A DNA stretch of 64,000 bases. Source: Delphinapterus leucas. Taxonomy: Eukaryota; Chordata; Mammalia; Artiodactyla; Monodontidae. The notes beneath the pieces were generated by a model. The model did not search any database and was not told the origin of the DNA. It was given only the letters and a program-made list of their open reading frames with translations. Every line of letters starts with the position of its first letter. Positions within the stretch are counted from its first letter, which is position 1. The stretch is from NCBI RefSeq assembly GCF_002288925.2, contig NW_022098021.1, positions 28,846,565 to 28,910,564 on the forward strand. The letters run 5' to 3'. Of the stretch, positions 1 through 12,177 are shown one piece after another. The position numbers were made by a program, and so were the translations under genes.

Positions 1-2012
1 TAGCAGGATACAAAATTAATGCACAGAAACCTCTGGCATTCCTATACTCTAATGAAGAAAAATCTGATAGTGAAATCAAGAAAACACTCCCATTTACCAT
101 TGCAACAGAAAGAATAAAATATCTAGGAATAAACCTACCTAAGCAGACAAAATACATGTATGCAGAAAATTATAAGACACTGATGAAAGAAATTAAAGAT
201 GATACAAATAGATGGAGAGATATACCATGTTCTTGGATTGAAAGAATCAACATTGTTAAAATGACTCTTCTACCCAAAGTAATGTACAGATTCAATGCAA
301 TCCCTATCAAACTACCACTGGCATTTTTCACAGAACTAGAAAAAAGAAAATCACAATTTGTATGGAAACACAAAACACCCCAAAGTGCCAAAACAATCTT
401 GAGAATGAAAAACAGAGCTGGAGGAATCAGGCTCCCAGGCTTCAGTCTATACTACAAAGTTACAGTAATCAAGACAGTATGGTACTGGCACAAAAATTGA
501 AAGATAGATCAATGGAAAAGGATAGAAAGTCCAGAGATAAACCCACGCACATATGGTTACCTTTTCTTTGATAAAGGAGGCAGGAATGTACAGTGGAGAA
601 AGGACAGCCTCTTCAATAAGTGGTGCTGGGAAAACTGGACAGGTACATGTAAAAGTATGAGATTAGAACAATCCCTAATACTATACACAAAAATAAGCTC
701 AAAATGGATTAAAGACCAAAATTTAAGGCCAGAAACTATCAAACTCTTAGAGGAAAACATAGGCAGAACACTCTATGACAGAAATCACAGGAAGATCCTT
801 TTTGACTCACCTCCTAGAGAAATGGAAATAAAAACAAAAGTAAAGAAATGGACCTAATGAAACTTCAAAGCTTTTGCATAGCAAAGGAAACCATAAACAA
901 GACCAAAATACAACCCTCAGAATGGGAGAAAATATTTTCAAATGAAGCAAGTGACATACGATTAATCTCTAAAATTTACAAGCAGCACATGTAGCTCAAT
1001 AACAAAAAAACAAACAACCCAATCCAAAAATGGGCAGAAGACCTAAATAGAAATTTCTCCAAAGAAGATATACAGATTGCCAACAAACACATGAAAGAAT
1101 GCTCAACATCACTAATCATTAGAGAAATACAAATCAAAACTACAATGAGATGTCATCTCACACTGGTCAGAATGGCCATCATTAAAAAATCTAGAAACAA
1201 TAAATGCTGGAGAGGGTGTGGAGAAAAGGGAACACTCCTGCTCTGCTGGTGGGATTGTGAATTGGTACAGCCACAATGGAGAACAGTATGGAGGTTCCTT
1301 AAAAAACTACAAATAGAACTACCATATGACCCAGCAATCCCACTACTGGACATATATCTTGAGAAAACCATAATTCAAAAAGAGTCATGTACCAAAATGT
1401 TCATTGCAGCTCTATTTACAATAGCCAGGACATGGAAACAACCTAAGTGTCCATCATTGGATGAATGGATAAAGATGATGTGACATGTATATACAATGAA
1501 ATATTTCTCAGCCATAAAAAGAAATGAAATTGAGTTATTTGTAGTTAGGTGGATGGACCTTGAGTTGGTCATACAGAGTGAAGTAAGTCATAAAGAGAAA
1601 GACAAATACCGTATGCTCACACTTATATATGGAATCTAAGAAAAAAAAAATGTCATGAAGAACCTAGGGGTAAGCCAGGAATAAAGACACCGACCTACTA
1701 GAGAATGAACTTGAGGATATGGGGAAGGTGAAGGGTAAGCTGTGACAAAGTGAGAGAGTGGCATCGACATATATACACTACCAAACGTAACATCGTTAGC
1801 TAGTGGGAAGCAGCCACAAAGCACAGGGAGATCAGCTCGGTGCTTTGTGACTACCTAGAGGGGTGGGATTGGGAGGGTGGGAGAGAGGGGGCTGCAAGAG
1901 GGAAAAGATATGGGAACATATGTATATGTATAACTGATTCACTTTGTTATAAAGCTGAAACTAGCACACCCTTATAAAGCAATTATACTCCAATAAAGAT
2001 GTAAAACAAACA
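1..2012 (+). mobile_element. LINE-1, 3' part (broken ORF2 and 3' UTR)
   Basis: This is the downstream portion of a LINE-1; the 5' part lies off the left edge. The reading frames at 156-500, 657-857 and 1091-1483 together read as the region after the reverse-transcriptase core and the C-terminal part of ORF2p, including the phrases [16 protein letters not shown] and [14 protein letters not shown]. Stops and frame changes separate them, so ORF2 is dead. The Cys-rich knuckle (about 1216-1260) keeps its cysteines, but the position that is usually His reads Leu. From about 1655 the sequence is the 3' UTR with its G-rich tract, ending in CAATAAAGATG and an A-rich tail at about 1990-2012. The same 3' end recurs at 6.2, 12.2 and 63.7 kb, pointing to one fairly young cetartiodactyl L1 lineage. 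Confidence 0.95.
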
Positions 2013-2020
2013 AACAAAAA

Positions 2021-3718
2021 ATCAATGTACTGTAGATTAAGAAAAAAAGAGAAAATGTTGAAAAAGTTTGGTCAATGTTAGGTCACCTGGTCTATCAATG
2101 AGAGAGCCATAAATAGAAAATACAATCTTTTTAAAATTACTAAGCCTATTGACCAGATCTCCATTTAGATATCTTACAGTATTAATATAAGAATAATGAA
2201 TACATTTTTTAAATTGAGGTAAAATTCACATAACATTAAATTGATCATTTTAAAGTTTAAAATTCAGTGACATTCACAGTGTTGCACAAGATACATAAAT
2301 ATATTTAGTACAGTTAATTTAAAGTTTTTGTTAGTAAGTCTGTACTTTCTCAAGAATAATTTCTGTTCACAAACTTTTGTTTCATTATATGCTTTTAATT
2401 TTGATTGAAAATTGGACATTTTGGGTATGATACTTGGTGGCTCTGAAAGTCAGATTGCCTCCACCTCTTCAAGATTTGTTTCTGTTTCTTGCTCTGAGAT
2501 GCAGTGTTTTGTTTGTTTAAAGTCTTTTTAAAAATAATTTTGTTAAGTCTGTATTATTTGTCATGTGTGGTTTCTGACATCTTTGAGTTTTGATCAGCTA
2601 GTGTTTTGATAGAGATTTCCCTAAATTCCTGGAGCTAAAATGAACAAACCAAAAGACTAAAGAAAAAGCTATCCAACTCTTTCCAGATTTGCTTTATGCT
2701 GGGATACTCCTTCAATGCTTATCTGGCTATTTACTACTCTGCTTTAGTCTTCACTTCCTGTGTTCACTTAGCCTAAATACAAGCCATAGGTGTCAACATA
2801 CGGTCTTCTCAGGATTTTTCTGAGCACGTGGCCTGGCCAATGCATGCTAACAGCCTTCTAAATTCCCCCTATTACATGAACGTTTGTAAAGTCCTAATTT
2901 CCAGAGAAACTCTCTCCTAGCTTTTTCCTCCTAGGCATTTTCTGTGCCTGTTGTTTGCCTCAACTGTTTTCTTTTATCCTAGCGGTCTGTGGATAGTTCA
3001 TTTGCCTTACCATATTTTCAAGGGATGTCCTCTTTAAAGCTGTCATTCTGCTCCGATCGATTTCTGAATTAAGTGAAACAAAGGGAAGCACTTTACATCA
3101 TTCCTTCAGGTAGCTCCTAGACAGTTTAAAACAGACAAGAACAATTCTTTGATAATAAGGTCTTCACTTTTCTCTACATAACCAATAATGAGAATCCCAC
3201 ACTGGGAACAGGGGTTGCAATTTTCAAGACTGCTGAGAAAAGGATGGTGGTGGTGTAAGAACAAGTAAAAATGTTACAAAGTTTCCTACTGTTTTTAAGT
3301 TACCTTTTTCTGATTAACATTTTCTTGGTTGCTGTAAACCTTTGACTATTTTCCACAGTTTCTAAAAAGTTAATTCTAAGAGTTATTGCTTGACTTTACA
3401 GTTGTCTATAATGAATCAGAATCTTGGAGCTGCCTACTCTGCCATTTTCACTGACATTCATGACACCACACATGCCTTTTTACAGTGCATTCAAATAATG
3501 GTAGGCTCTAATCACTATTAGTGCATTTTCTTTAATGCATTTATTTAAAAATATGCATGATACATTGAAATAATATAGTTTTAATCTCATCACAAACTAG
3601 AGATTAGCCTGAAAGTTTACTTGTTTATAAATCAATTAAAAACAAAAAAGAATAATACCAAGAAACCTATGTTATTTCCTATTTTGTAATTATTTTCAAA
3701 CTCTACCTATGGAAATGA
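2021..3718. other. AT-rich DNA, possible old L1 3' UTR pieces
   Basis: No gene seen. About 2205-2320 resembles the antisense 3' region of old mammalian L1s (a phrase close to ATTGAGGTAAAATTCACATA). About 2390-3130 is richer in pyrimidines and may be an antisense old L1 3' UTR, but I cannot place it firmly. The rest is unclassified. Confidence 0.35.
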
Positions 3719-3719
3719 C

Positions 3720-3765
<46 letters not shown>
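3719..3765. repeat. (TA)n microsatellite
   Basis: Near-pure TA dinucleotide run interrupted once by a G, followed by a shorter TATATACATA stretch. It is likely to be length-variable. Confidence 0.95.
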
Positions 3766-3767
<2 letters not shown>

Positions 3768-5410
3768 AAATATATACATATAATGAGCCACATCAATCTT
3801 TTCAATCCCTGTGGTTTTAAAGCACTCTCAAACGTACTGCTATAATTTTTTATGTAAGTACAGACTAAACTAATATAATTTTAATTTTGATGATTTATCA
3901 CCTCCAATACTTTCTACATTCTGTTGTTTAGAATTTTTAAACATGTGTGTTTAGAATTCTAAACACTTCTGATCCACCTTCAGTTACATTTGTTGCTGAA
4001 ATGAAAATTATTTCCCAAAGAAACTGAGAGCCATTCAACTTTCTATAGTAAGTATTTAATTCAACAGCTATTTTATCAGAAATTAGGCCAGTCACTGAGA
4101 ATAGAATGATAAATGAAGTACGCCCTTGAAGAAGTTCATAATTAAACAAAGTAAGGTGAAGGAAATTGATGTGAGCCTTTAGTGGCACCTGGGAGAAAAA
4201 CTCTGGAACTTATAATTTTGAATAATCTTGGATAGCCACACTAAAATATTTTTTTCTATTTTCTTTGTACTATATGATGCAGAAAAATACTGATGCTATT
4301 TAAAATGAATTTCCACTTCCTAAACATCACTACTTTGTTGGATTTTTGAAAATTAGCAAATACAGCAGCATATTAAAATCATGATCCCAACAGCAAAGCA
4401 GAATGAAATCCAACATAATGTATTGGATGTTTTAAAGATTTTTTTTTAAAGTAAAACACGTTTCAAACTAGATTCACCAAGCAGCACTAACAATGAACTA
4501 ACCAATCAAATAAATTGTGAATCAATTTTTAAGTGGGGAAAAAAAAAAAAAAACATATAGCTTTAGAATAAGTACAATGCACTGTCTTGTTCTAAGTATG
4601 AAATTTGGAAGTCCCAAAATCTGATTTCATTTTAGAGACCTATTTATGATAGAAGAAGATAATAAACCAGATTGAAACAAAACTATAGGTAAAAATTCCA
4701 AATCATGTGTTTCAATTCAAATCCATGGGATATGTGATTATTCTTGTCATTTTTTTAATTCATTAATTCCAAGATATATAGATATATATGCTGACATCAA
4801 ATATCCTTATATTCATGCAAGTTCTAACTCTGGGTACACTTCTTGAATTGCATTTATTTTATTTATAATTATATTGTATAAAGATAACGATCAATGAGAG
4901 AACTTTTAAACTTATTTTAAATCTTTTAAACTTAAACTTTCTCTATTACCAAATCTCATGGTTTTCTTCTGCTACCACCCCTGAAAACACAACTTTACAT
5001 CCTTTATTTTTCCATGTAGCTATTCTTTGAAATAATTAGTTTTCTGTCTAATACATGGCAGATAATATGACATAATGTAGCTTGTCAAGTGCCAAATAAC
5101 ACTCCAAACAATTCAAGCATTAGAAGGAAATGAAATCATTCATCTAGATACAATTTTATATAAGTCAAGCTCAAGAACTCACAGAATACATTTACAGTGT
5201 TAATGAAGACCATGTATAAAGGCCATATAGTAATTTTTTTGTTACTCTATCAACCTTAATAGAGATCAGTTATTTTAAGTTAGGACAAGTATATAACAAG
5301 AGGAAAAAATCTTCTTATATAAACACAAGATTTCAGCTTTTGTCATTAACTTATATATGTCATTTTTCTCTCATTATTGTGTAACCATTGACCATTGATT
5401 TCCCAACCAT
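3766..5410. other. AT-rich DNA without recognised features
   Basis: No gene or recognised repeat. It contains a perfect 20-bp palindrome at 3947-3966 and a pure A run near 4540-4553. The minus-strand frame at 3937-4188 has no motif I recognise and is probably chance. Confidence 0.5.
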
Positions 5411-5590
5411 TTAAATAGACTTTATTTTTTAGAGCAGTTTTACTTTCACAACAAAATTGAGCATAAAGTACACACACAAGCAGATGCACAAACTTTCTTA
5501 CTATCAACATTTGTACCACTCTGGCACAGGATATTGATAGTGAGGGAGGCTGTGCATGTGTGGGGACAGGGGTATATGGGAACTTGATTT
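5411..5590. mobile_element. Old L1 3' end present as an inverted pair
   Basis: Positions 5420-5512 read as the antisense of an old L1 3' terminus (reverse complement of AATTTTG...AAAACTGCTCTAAAAAA). Positions 5513-5582 then read in the sense direction (CCACTCTGG, TTGATAGTGAGG, GGTATATGGGAA). Both arms contain the TTGATAGT...GTGCAT part, so they form an imperfect inverted repeat of roughly 50 bp. The sense phrases match the 3' UTR of the old L1 at 44.3 kb. Confidence 0.65.
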
Positions 5591-6241
5591 TGATGCAGTT
5601 TTAGTTATATACAAGTTGGAAATCTCTTATCTGTAACAACTCTTACATCAGTTAATAGGAGTTTTAGAAGTAATTTTGGTCTCACATGCATTTTCTTTTT
5701 GTCGAAATATAAAATTTACAATGCTTGTATATACTTCATCTAATTTTTGTTCAAGAATGTATGATAAAGGTAACTTTCCAAAATTTAATTTTCTTTATTA
5801 TGTTTTATTTTTCTCTTTTCAATAAAGTACTTTAGAAAATCTGGAAAACGAATATGAAAGCAATATTCAATTACTCTATTAAATATTAGTATTTAGGATG
5901 ATAACATTTTCTTCATAAATAAATATTTATTCATCTTTGATGATGTCCAGTCATCTTAAACACATAAGTAAACTCATGCCTTATGTTATAATTTAAAATG
6001 TAATTAATTTTTTGCAAAAGAGGTAGATGTGTCTTCTAATGAACATTTTAAATTTCATTGTATGCTATATGCTATAGTTTTTTTTTAATTATTAGAGTTA
6101 AAATATAATGCTTTCTTTGACTCATAGAATTTTTGTCTATAAAATAGATATAAAATATCCAGTAAGTTTTTGTTTAAATTATGTAGTAATGTTTTTCACA
6201 ACAGAATAAAACAAATTTAGATACATTTTTATTTTCTCAAG
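5591..6241. other. AT-rich DNA, nothing recognised
   Basis: No gene, RNA gene or repeat family recognised. Composition is strongly AT. Confidence 0.5.
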
Positions 6242-6414
6242 ATTTCACAGTTTGACCACGTAGAGGGTGGGATAGGAAGGATGGGAGGGAGACACAAGAG
6301 GCAGGAGATATGGGGATGTATAGCTGATTCACTTTGTTATACAGCAGAAACTAACACACCATTGTAAAGCAATTATACTCCAATAAAGATGTTAAAAAAA
6401 TAATTTCACAGTTT
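6242..6414 (+). mobile_element. 5'-truncated L1 tail with 12-bp TSD
   Basis: About 150 bp of LINE-1 3' terminus (GTAGAGGGTGGGATAGG ... CAATAAAGATG plus a short A tail) lies between two identical 12-bp copies of ATTTCACAGTTT at 6242-6253 and 6403-6414. This is a standard target-primed reverse-transcription product that lost everything upstream. The match to the 3' ends at 1.9, 12.2 and 63.8 kb suggests a fairly recent event. Confidence 0.93.
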
Positions 6415-6995
6415 AGAGTTTAGTATTAAGGTAATACAGAGGCTTTTATCTACTGTTTATTCTTAGGAACCAAAGTTATTATAATTTTCATATAATTTAT
6501 ACATCAAAACTCAATGCTTTGAATAGAAAATTTCCACTGAATTTAGCACTGATAACATTTGTTTCTGTCAGAAAACCATTCTTGCTCAATTCTTTCATTT
6601 TACTTTTGAGTTGAAGGCTTATCCACATTTGCTTTTGTATAAGAATGTTAACAGAAACATATCTGAATATTTGATTAACACAAACACAATATTTTTATGT
6701 AAATTTTCATATGGAAGAAATGTCTATCTCTGTAAGTATGCAGAATGAATATGTGATGGACTTCAGATTTGTGTTGAGAGAGCCTGTGTGGGCAATTACT
6801 TTTTTCCTAAAAGTCATTGAATTTCATTATTAACATGATGGTGAAGAAACCATCATACATAATCATATTTTTTTATGTTCATAATTTGATGACAATTCTG
6901 TCACCAAATTCATACTTAAAGGTTTTATTGTGAAAATAATTAAAATATTTATTAAGATGATGATAGTAAATTTTACCAAAATTTCAAAATATACT
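6415..6995. other. AT-rich DNA, nothing recognised
   Basis: No gene or repeat recognised. Overlapping frames on both strands at 6863-7115 run into the L2 copy that follows and look like chance. Confidence 0.45.
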
Positions 6996-6997
6996 GT

Positions 6998-7596
6998 ATT
7001 TTTATTGATATTCATTCTTTCATCCAACAAATATTCAGTGAGCACCTGCTTTGTGCCTGGCACTTTTCTAACTGTTGAGGATACAACAATGACCAAAAGA
7101 AAAACAAGTCTATGAATTCAGGGAATTTATTTTTTAGAGTTAGCATCTGCAAAATAAGCACCAAAAAATGATAGCAAGTTAGCTGGTGAAATGTGTGAAT
7201 GAGACAGATAAATCAGAGAGGCGACAGGTAGTCATGAGCAACTGGGCTGTTTGTTAGAGGGTCCAGATTAGATTACATGAGAAGAGGTGATATTTAAATA
7301 AGTACCTAATATTTAAGTAAGATATTTAAGTAAGACCTGCAAGAGGTGCTGGAACATGAACATGCCTGTGATGTTTGAGAAAAATGCATAGCATGAATTT
7401 GAGCAAAGGAATAACATGATCTGACTTAAGTTACTAAGAGTGCTTTGGCTTATGTGCTGAAAATAGGCATGCAGGGGAACACAAAAGTAAAAGCAAGAAG
7501 AAAGTTTAGGAGGATATTTCAACAACTCTGGAAAGAAATGATGGTGACCCAGACCAGCATAGTGTGGGATGCTTAATGGGTTAAAAAATTTTTTTT
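6998..7596 (-). mobile_element. LINE L2, 3' part, antisense
   Basis: The left end is the reverse complement of the L2 3' terminus (TTCATCCAACAAATATTCAG, then GAGCACCTGC...TGCCTGGCAC). The right part, about 7400-7570, carries the antisense of the L2 ORF region (AACATGATCTGACTT; GAAATGATGGTGACCCAGACCAG). Order and spacing fit a copy several hundred bases long that has diverged heavily. L2 stopped moving before the placental radiation. The 127-codon minus-strand frame at 7313-7696 lies mostly within it but shows no convincing reverse-transcriptase motif. Confidence 0.75.
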
Positions 7597-8521
7597 GAGA
7601 ATGAGTTGAGCAACATTTTAGAAGGAAAGCTATATACATAATATATTTTATAGTAATATTTGTACATATATAAAGAATAAAACAACAGATGATCATATAA
7701 ATAATTGTAATTTAATTTTTAAGTGAATAAATCTTATGACATAAGAATAGTGTCTCTTTTCATCTGGCTGTGGTTATATTTTTAAAATTAATACTGGTCC
7801 TAATCTGTCTCTAAGCTATTCTTATACTAGTGGGCTGTAATAATTTGTATAAAATCTAATTTCCAATTAAAATTCTAAGATGCAGATAAAATATGTTTAT
7901 GTAGTTTTTAACCAAGACCCATATAATTCAGTTTCTCCTTATGTAATTGTTAAAAGTCAAATAAATATAATTTTAATCAATTTTACGCATAAGACAGCTT
8001 TGTCTCTGTCAGTATCTTATGAAGACCAAATGACTTCTTTTTAATGGTTCTACATATTAATTGACCAAAAAATGTTCTCTTAAGGTATTTTATATAGACT
8101 TTTGCTTTAGGAGAGAGTAACTTCCTTTATTTTTATTTTCAGATCACTATTGTCAGAAGTGTGAGGGTAGATGATTCCTCCTCTTAATAAAATATGTTGG
8201 ATGGCAAGTTGTCACTTTGGAACTACTACTCCCATCCAAGGCCAGTGAAATTGTTTCCTATAATATCCTCCCTATATTGTTCCAAGTGAGAGTTGGCCAA
8301 GAAAGGAAACCAGCAAGGTTTAGAAGGCAGAAAGGAAGCAAAACTCATTACTCTTAGTAGGTTATGGTACACACACATGACGATAAATTGGGGGCAACTA
8401 TGCCTTATTTCCTCCCACTTGCACTACAGCTGACCAACAATAGCACAATGCCCTCCATCTAGAACTATAAAAGTGACACTTCCCCTAGATGCAGTGGTCT
8501 TCTCAGAGGAAGCAGGTTTCT
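7597..8521. other. Unclassified DNA, possible old LTR-like piece
   Basis: No gene seen. About 8140-8521, together with the DNA after the L1 insertion (9026-9340), has mixed composition and may be one older repeat split by that L1. I could not name a family. Confidence 0.35.
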
Positions 8522-9025
8522 TAAAGGTGGTTTATTTCTTTAAAATTATTATTTTTTAATATTTTTATTGAAATATAGTTGATTTACAATGTTGTATTAG
8601 TTTGGTTGGCTATCAACAGATTAATAAATAAAGAAGATGTGGTACATATATACAATGGAATATCACTCAGCCATGAAAAAGAATGAAATAATGCCATTTG
8701 CAGCAACATGGATGGACCTAGAGGTTATCAAACTAAGTGAAGTAAGCCAGACAGAGAAAGACAAATATATGATATCACTTATATGTGGAATCTAAAAAAA
8801 AATGATACAAATGAACTTATTTACAAAACAGAAATAGACTCACAGACATAGAAAAAATATGGTTCTCAAAGGGGAGCAAGGGAGAAGGATAAATTAGTTT
8901 AGGATTAATATATACACACTACTGTATATAAAATATATAACTAACAAGGATCAACCGTATAACACTGGGAACTATACTTGATATCTTGTAATAACCTATA
9001 ATGGAAGAGAATGTAAAGGTGATTT
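8522..9025 (-). mobile_element. Twin-primed (5'-inverted) L1 with TSD
   Basis: The left part, about 8534-8603, is the antisense of an L1 3' end (T-rich, then TTGAAATATAGTTGATTTAC). From about 8609 to 9013 the sequence switches to sense L1: end of ORF2 (CAATGGAATATCACTCAGCC) and 3' UTR, stopping at AATGGAAGAGAATG. In intact L1s this lies shortly upstream of the part found inverted at the left. The unit is flanked by 12-bp copies, TAAAGGTGGTTT (8522-8533) and TAAAGGTGATTT (9014-9025), with one mismatch. This is the layout expected from twin priming of a minus-strand L1. Confidence 0.8.
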
Positions 9026-9560
9026 CTTAGAGCTTTCTCAAATGTTCTAGATCTTCACAAGTTTCACCTTCATAGCACCGGCTCAGCTTCCAGATATGCG
9101 GGGTTTCTCAGACTTTCCTACAAGTTCCATCTTATCCACCACTGCTGATGCTTCAGGCAGATCCAGTGACTGTTACTCCAATTCACCTCACCCCCTTTCC
9201 AAAGTTTCACTTCCCAGCTCCTCCTATATTTCTGTAAGCACTCATTTCCACACTCTGACAATATTTTACTGACTGCTACACAAGATTATATATTCCTTCT
9301 GACTGAATCAGCTAGTGTGAGAAGTATTTTTAACCATTTCGTACTCTATTATGTAGACTGTAGAATCATATGTAGAAAGTATATGGGTATTCATCTAAAT
9401 TTATAGAAAAGAAAAAATGGTCACTGTTGTCCTTCAAGACATCACTTATTCATGTGTGATTCAGTGTTTTTACATGGAAATTAAATAAATAACATTGAAT
9501 AGAGATGAAGAGGAAAAATACTGTTTTAAAAACATGCCATTTACTGACTGGCATATATAC
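9026..9560. other. Unclassified DNA right of the twin-primed L1
   Basis: The C/T-rich stretch 9050-9330 may continue a repeat that began left of the L1. No gene recognised. Confidence 0.35.
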
Positions 9561-9564
9561 TGAT

Positions 9565-9765
9565 ATTTATTTTTAACATTTTCTAAGTGGTAACTATGGA
9601 TTAGGCATGAGATTTAAAACTTTTCATAAGCTAACATAGTGAGTATAGGTCATTCTCTTCTCACTACAAATGAAGAGATTAAGGCTTAGAGATGTTAAGT
9701 TCAAAGAGCTGTTGCAAAATATGAATCTAAATAGAGTAATTCTAAAACTGAGCTATGTTATACAC
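9565..9765 (-). mobile_element. MIR SINE fragment (antisense)
   Basis: Phrases in MIR order on the minus strand: an ATTAGGCATGAG end, TCACTACAAATGAAGAGATTAAGG (compare the MIR CTGTAAAATGGGG block in antisense), GAGATGTTAAGT, and a degraded 5' part. Diverged but ordered. Confidence 0.5.
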
Positions 9766-9769
9766 ATAT

Positions 9770-12170
9770 ACAGTGGACACTTCACGAGAAAGAAACACAT
9801 GTAACCCAGAGGAAAGTACATAACTTTTGGTAGCCTTGAATCATTCTCACTATTTTTAGCTGAGCAATTGGGGAGCATTATCTCCTGGAATAATATAACA
9901 TGTTTAGGTTGACAAGATTTTGAATGTGCGAAATAACCTGTGTTACACAGAGGACATATTTATTTTAGAATTCAAGAGCACTCATAGAGTTCTCAGACTC
10001 TCTGCCTAGAAAATGGGATGAAATGAAAAATATTGTTGTGATATATAATCATCAATCTTAAGGTGAGTGTAGATTTTCTTTTCTCAATAGGAATGAAGCT
10101 GAGAGACATAGGTGAAAAAAGAAAACAAGTAAGTTCATTTTTTTCCTAGGTTTATTAACCAAATGACATAGATATCTCTTGAAAATGAGCTCACCTCTCC
10201 AAATAGATCCTCTCATTCTGGCATCCACATTATTTAAAGTGATAAACTGTAGAACTTAGTGACTCTGAAGGAGCTATAAAATTCTGAATTTGCCCAATTT
10301 GCAGAATGAAATTATCACTAGCAGTAAGAGAATCTGTCTCATTTACTACATCATATAAATAAAAAAATTACATCATTGGTACTCAAATAAAATGGTCTTC
10401 TGTCATATTTATTGGTTAATTATAGATTAAATGAGCATTTCTACACTTATCCTTAAGGAAGGGTCATTGTGCTAATTTCACATAGATATTTATAGTTTTA
10501 TAGATATATATAATGGGATTATATCTACATAATGAAACTTGAATTTATATCTAACCTGTAAAAGAACAATTTGCAGTTGAAAATTGAAGACATGATGAAG
10601 TAATTCTGATAGATTCATTTGATAATTAGCCTACAAAGCTATATAAAGCCATACGAATAATGACTAAGACAATTAATTTCCTTTCTTCGGGAAATAAAAT
10701 ATAGTATTAATATGTGTGTGTCTATTTAAGTCATTTTTGACTAGAATAATCTGCTGACAAAATAAACCCAGATTAAATAGATAATATGAGTATAGTTTTA
10801 AAATAAATTACAGTGGCACCCATGCAAAAAAAAAAAGTATTTTAAATTATATTTAAGATGCAGTTACTTACTGTATTCCTATGATGACCATATTTGAATT
10901 TCATTCCATACATATATCAGGCTTGTACTCTGTTTTCTCTGGTGCTACACATAAGCTTTTGAGTAATGCTTGAGCTAACCCTTTGATCATGCAGGTAAGT
11001 TCTAGGACAAATTAATTGTCTTGAATTGTAACAAAATCCTATTGACACTTGAAAGCCATTCCATGTTTCCTTCATCTAATTGCTCTACCAATTTACTCAT
11101 TCATTACTCAAAATCTTCTCCACTCTCCTTAAGCTATCCATCCTTCCTACTTCATTATCATGCCATTAGATGACTTTATCTCCTGGCCATTAAGTGTAAA
11201 CTATTTCCCAGTATTGACCCTTTCTACAAATTTATGTACATACGTACACATACTTAGTGTTGCCACTTCAGTCTCAGGTATGCTAGCTTCTCATCCTGTT
11301 TAAGACAGGCAGCCCCTATTCATGAGATCTGAAGCCCATCTCCTGCTATCACAACCAGAAATTTGACTTGAATAATTATTTTGTCTTTCTCCTGTGTCTT
11401 CAACTTCTCCTTGTCTGGTAACTCTTCTATTCCCTTAAAAACATACACAGCTGTCTTCCAATTCACATATTTTCCCAATCATTTGGTGCTCATTTTCCCC
11501 TTCCTCTCTCATTGCTGTTTCCACTATGCTTATCTATTTCAAAAATAAATGTACAAGAAGAAAATACTTTGAAAGAAAATAATATATACACAAAAAAGAA
11601 AATACTATATATGTTTATAGAAAGAATGTTCAAGGCAGAAATTAATGCAAATAACATAACAAATACTACATATTATGATTCAAGAAAAAATCCTGAAAGA
11701 AAAATTACTGTATACTACATATTTAAACAGTACCCCATTATTGGATAAAATTGACCAAGAAGGCAAATAGTGAGAAATATGATGGTAAAATAATTGAATT
11801 TTAAAGAAAAAGCAACATTTCTTTGGCCTCCAGGAGAAATACGTAGTCAAATATAAAGGAGAGAAAAGCAAATCATTGTCATAATTTTTGACAGAATTAT
11901 TTTATGCTAGAAGATAAATATAGTAACTTCTAAAAGACATTCAAGGAGGAGAAATGTAAACCAATGATTTTATATTTATCCACAATCTAAAAGCTGCAAA
12001 CTCTTATAAAGAAACTTGACTCATAAAGATTTAAGATGTCAGGGAATAATCAGTTATTCTGAAAAGTTTAAAGTGGAATTTGCTTTTAATAATCAGAAAG
12101 ACAGAGATATATCAACATAAAACTGGAGGTGAAAAGTAAATGTATATTTATGTACAGAACTACCCAAAAA
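9770..12170. other. AT-rich DNA with a pyrimidine-rich stretch
   Basis: No gene recognised. About 11040-11510 is C/T-rich and may be an ancient LINE remnant, but I saw no diagnostic motif. The plus frame at 11512-11748 is lysine- and asparagine-rich, as expected from AT-rich chance frames. Confidence 0.45.
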
Positions 12171-12177
12171 ATCTTAC

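Noticed and set aside
7313..7696. 127-codon minus frame as a possible small gene
   Set aside because: Overlaps the antisense L2 and has no reverse-transcriptase motif; Cys/Phe/Ile-rich text is typical of AT-rich chance frames.
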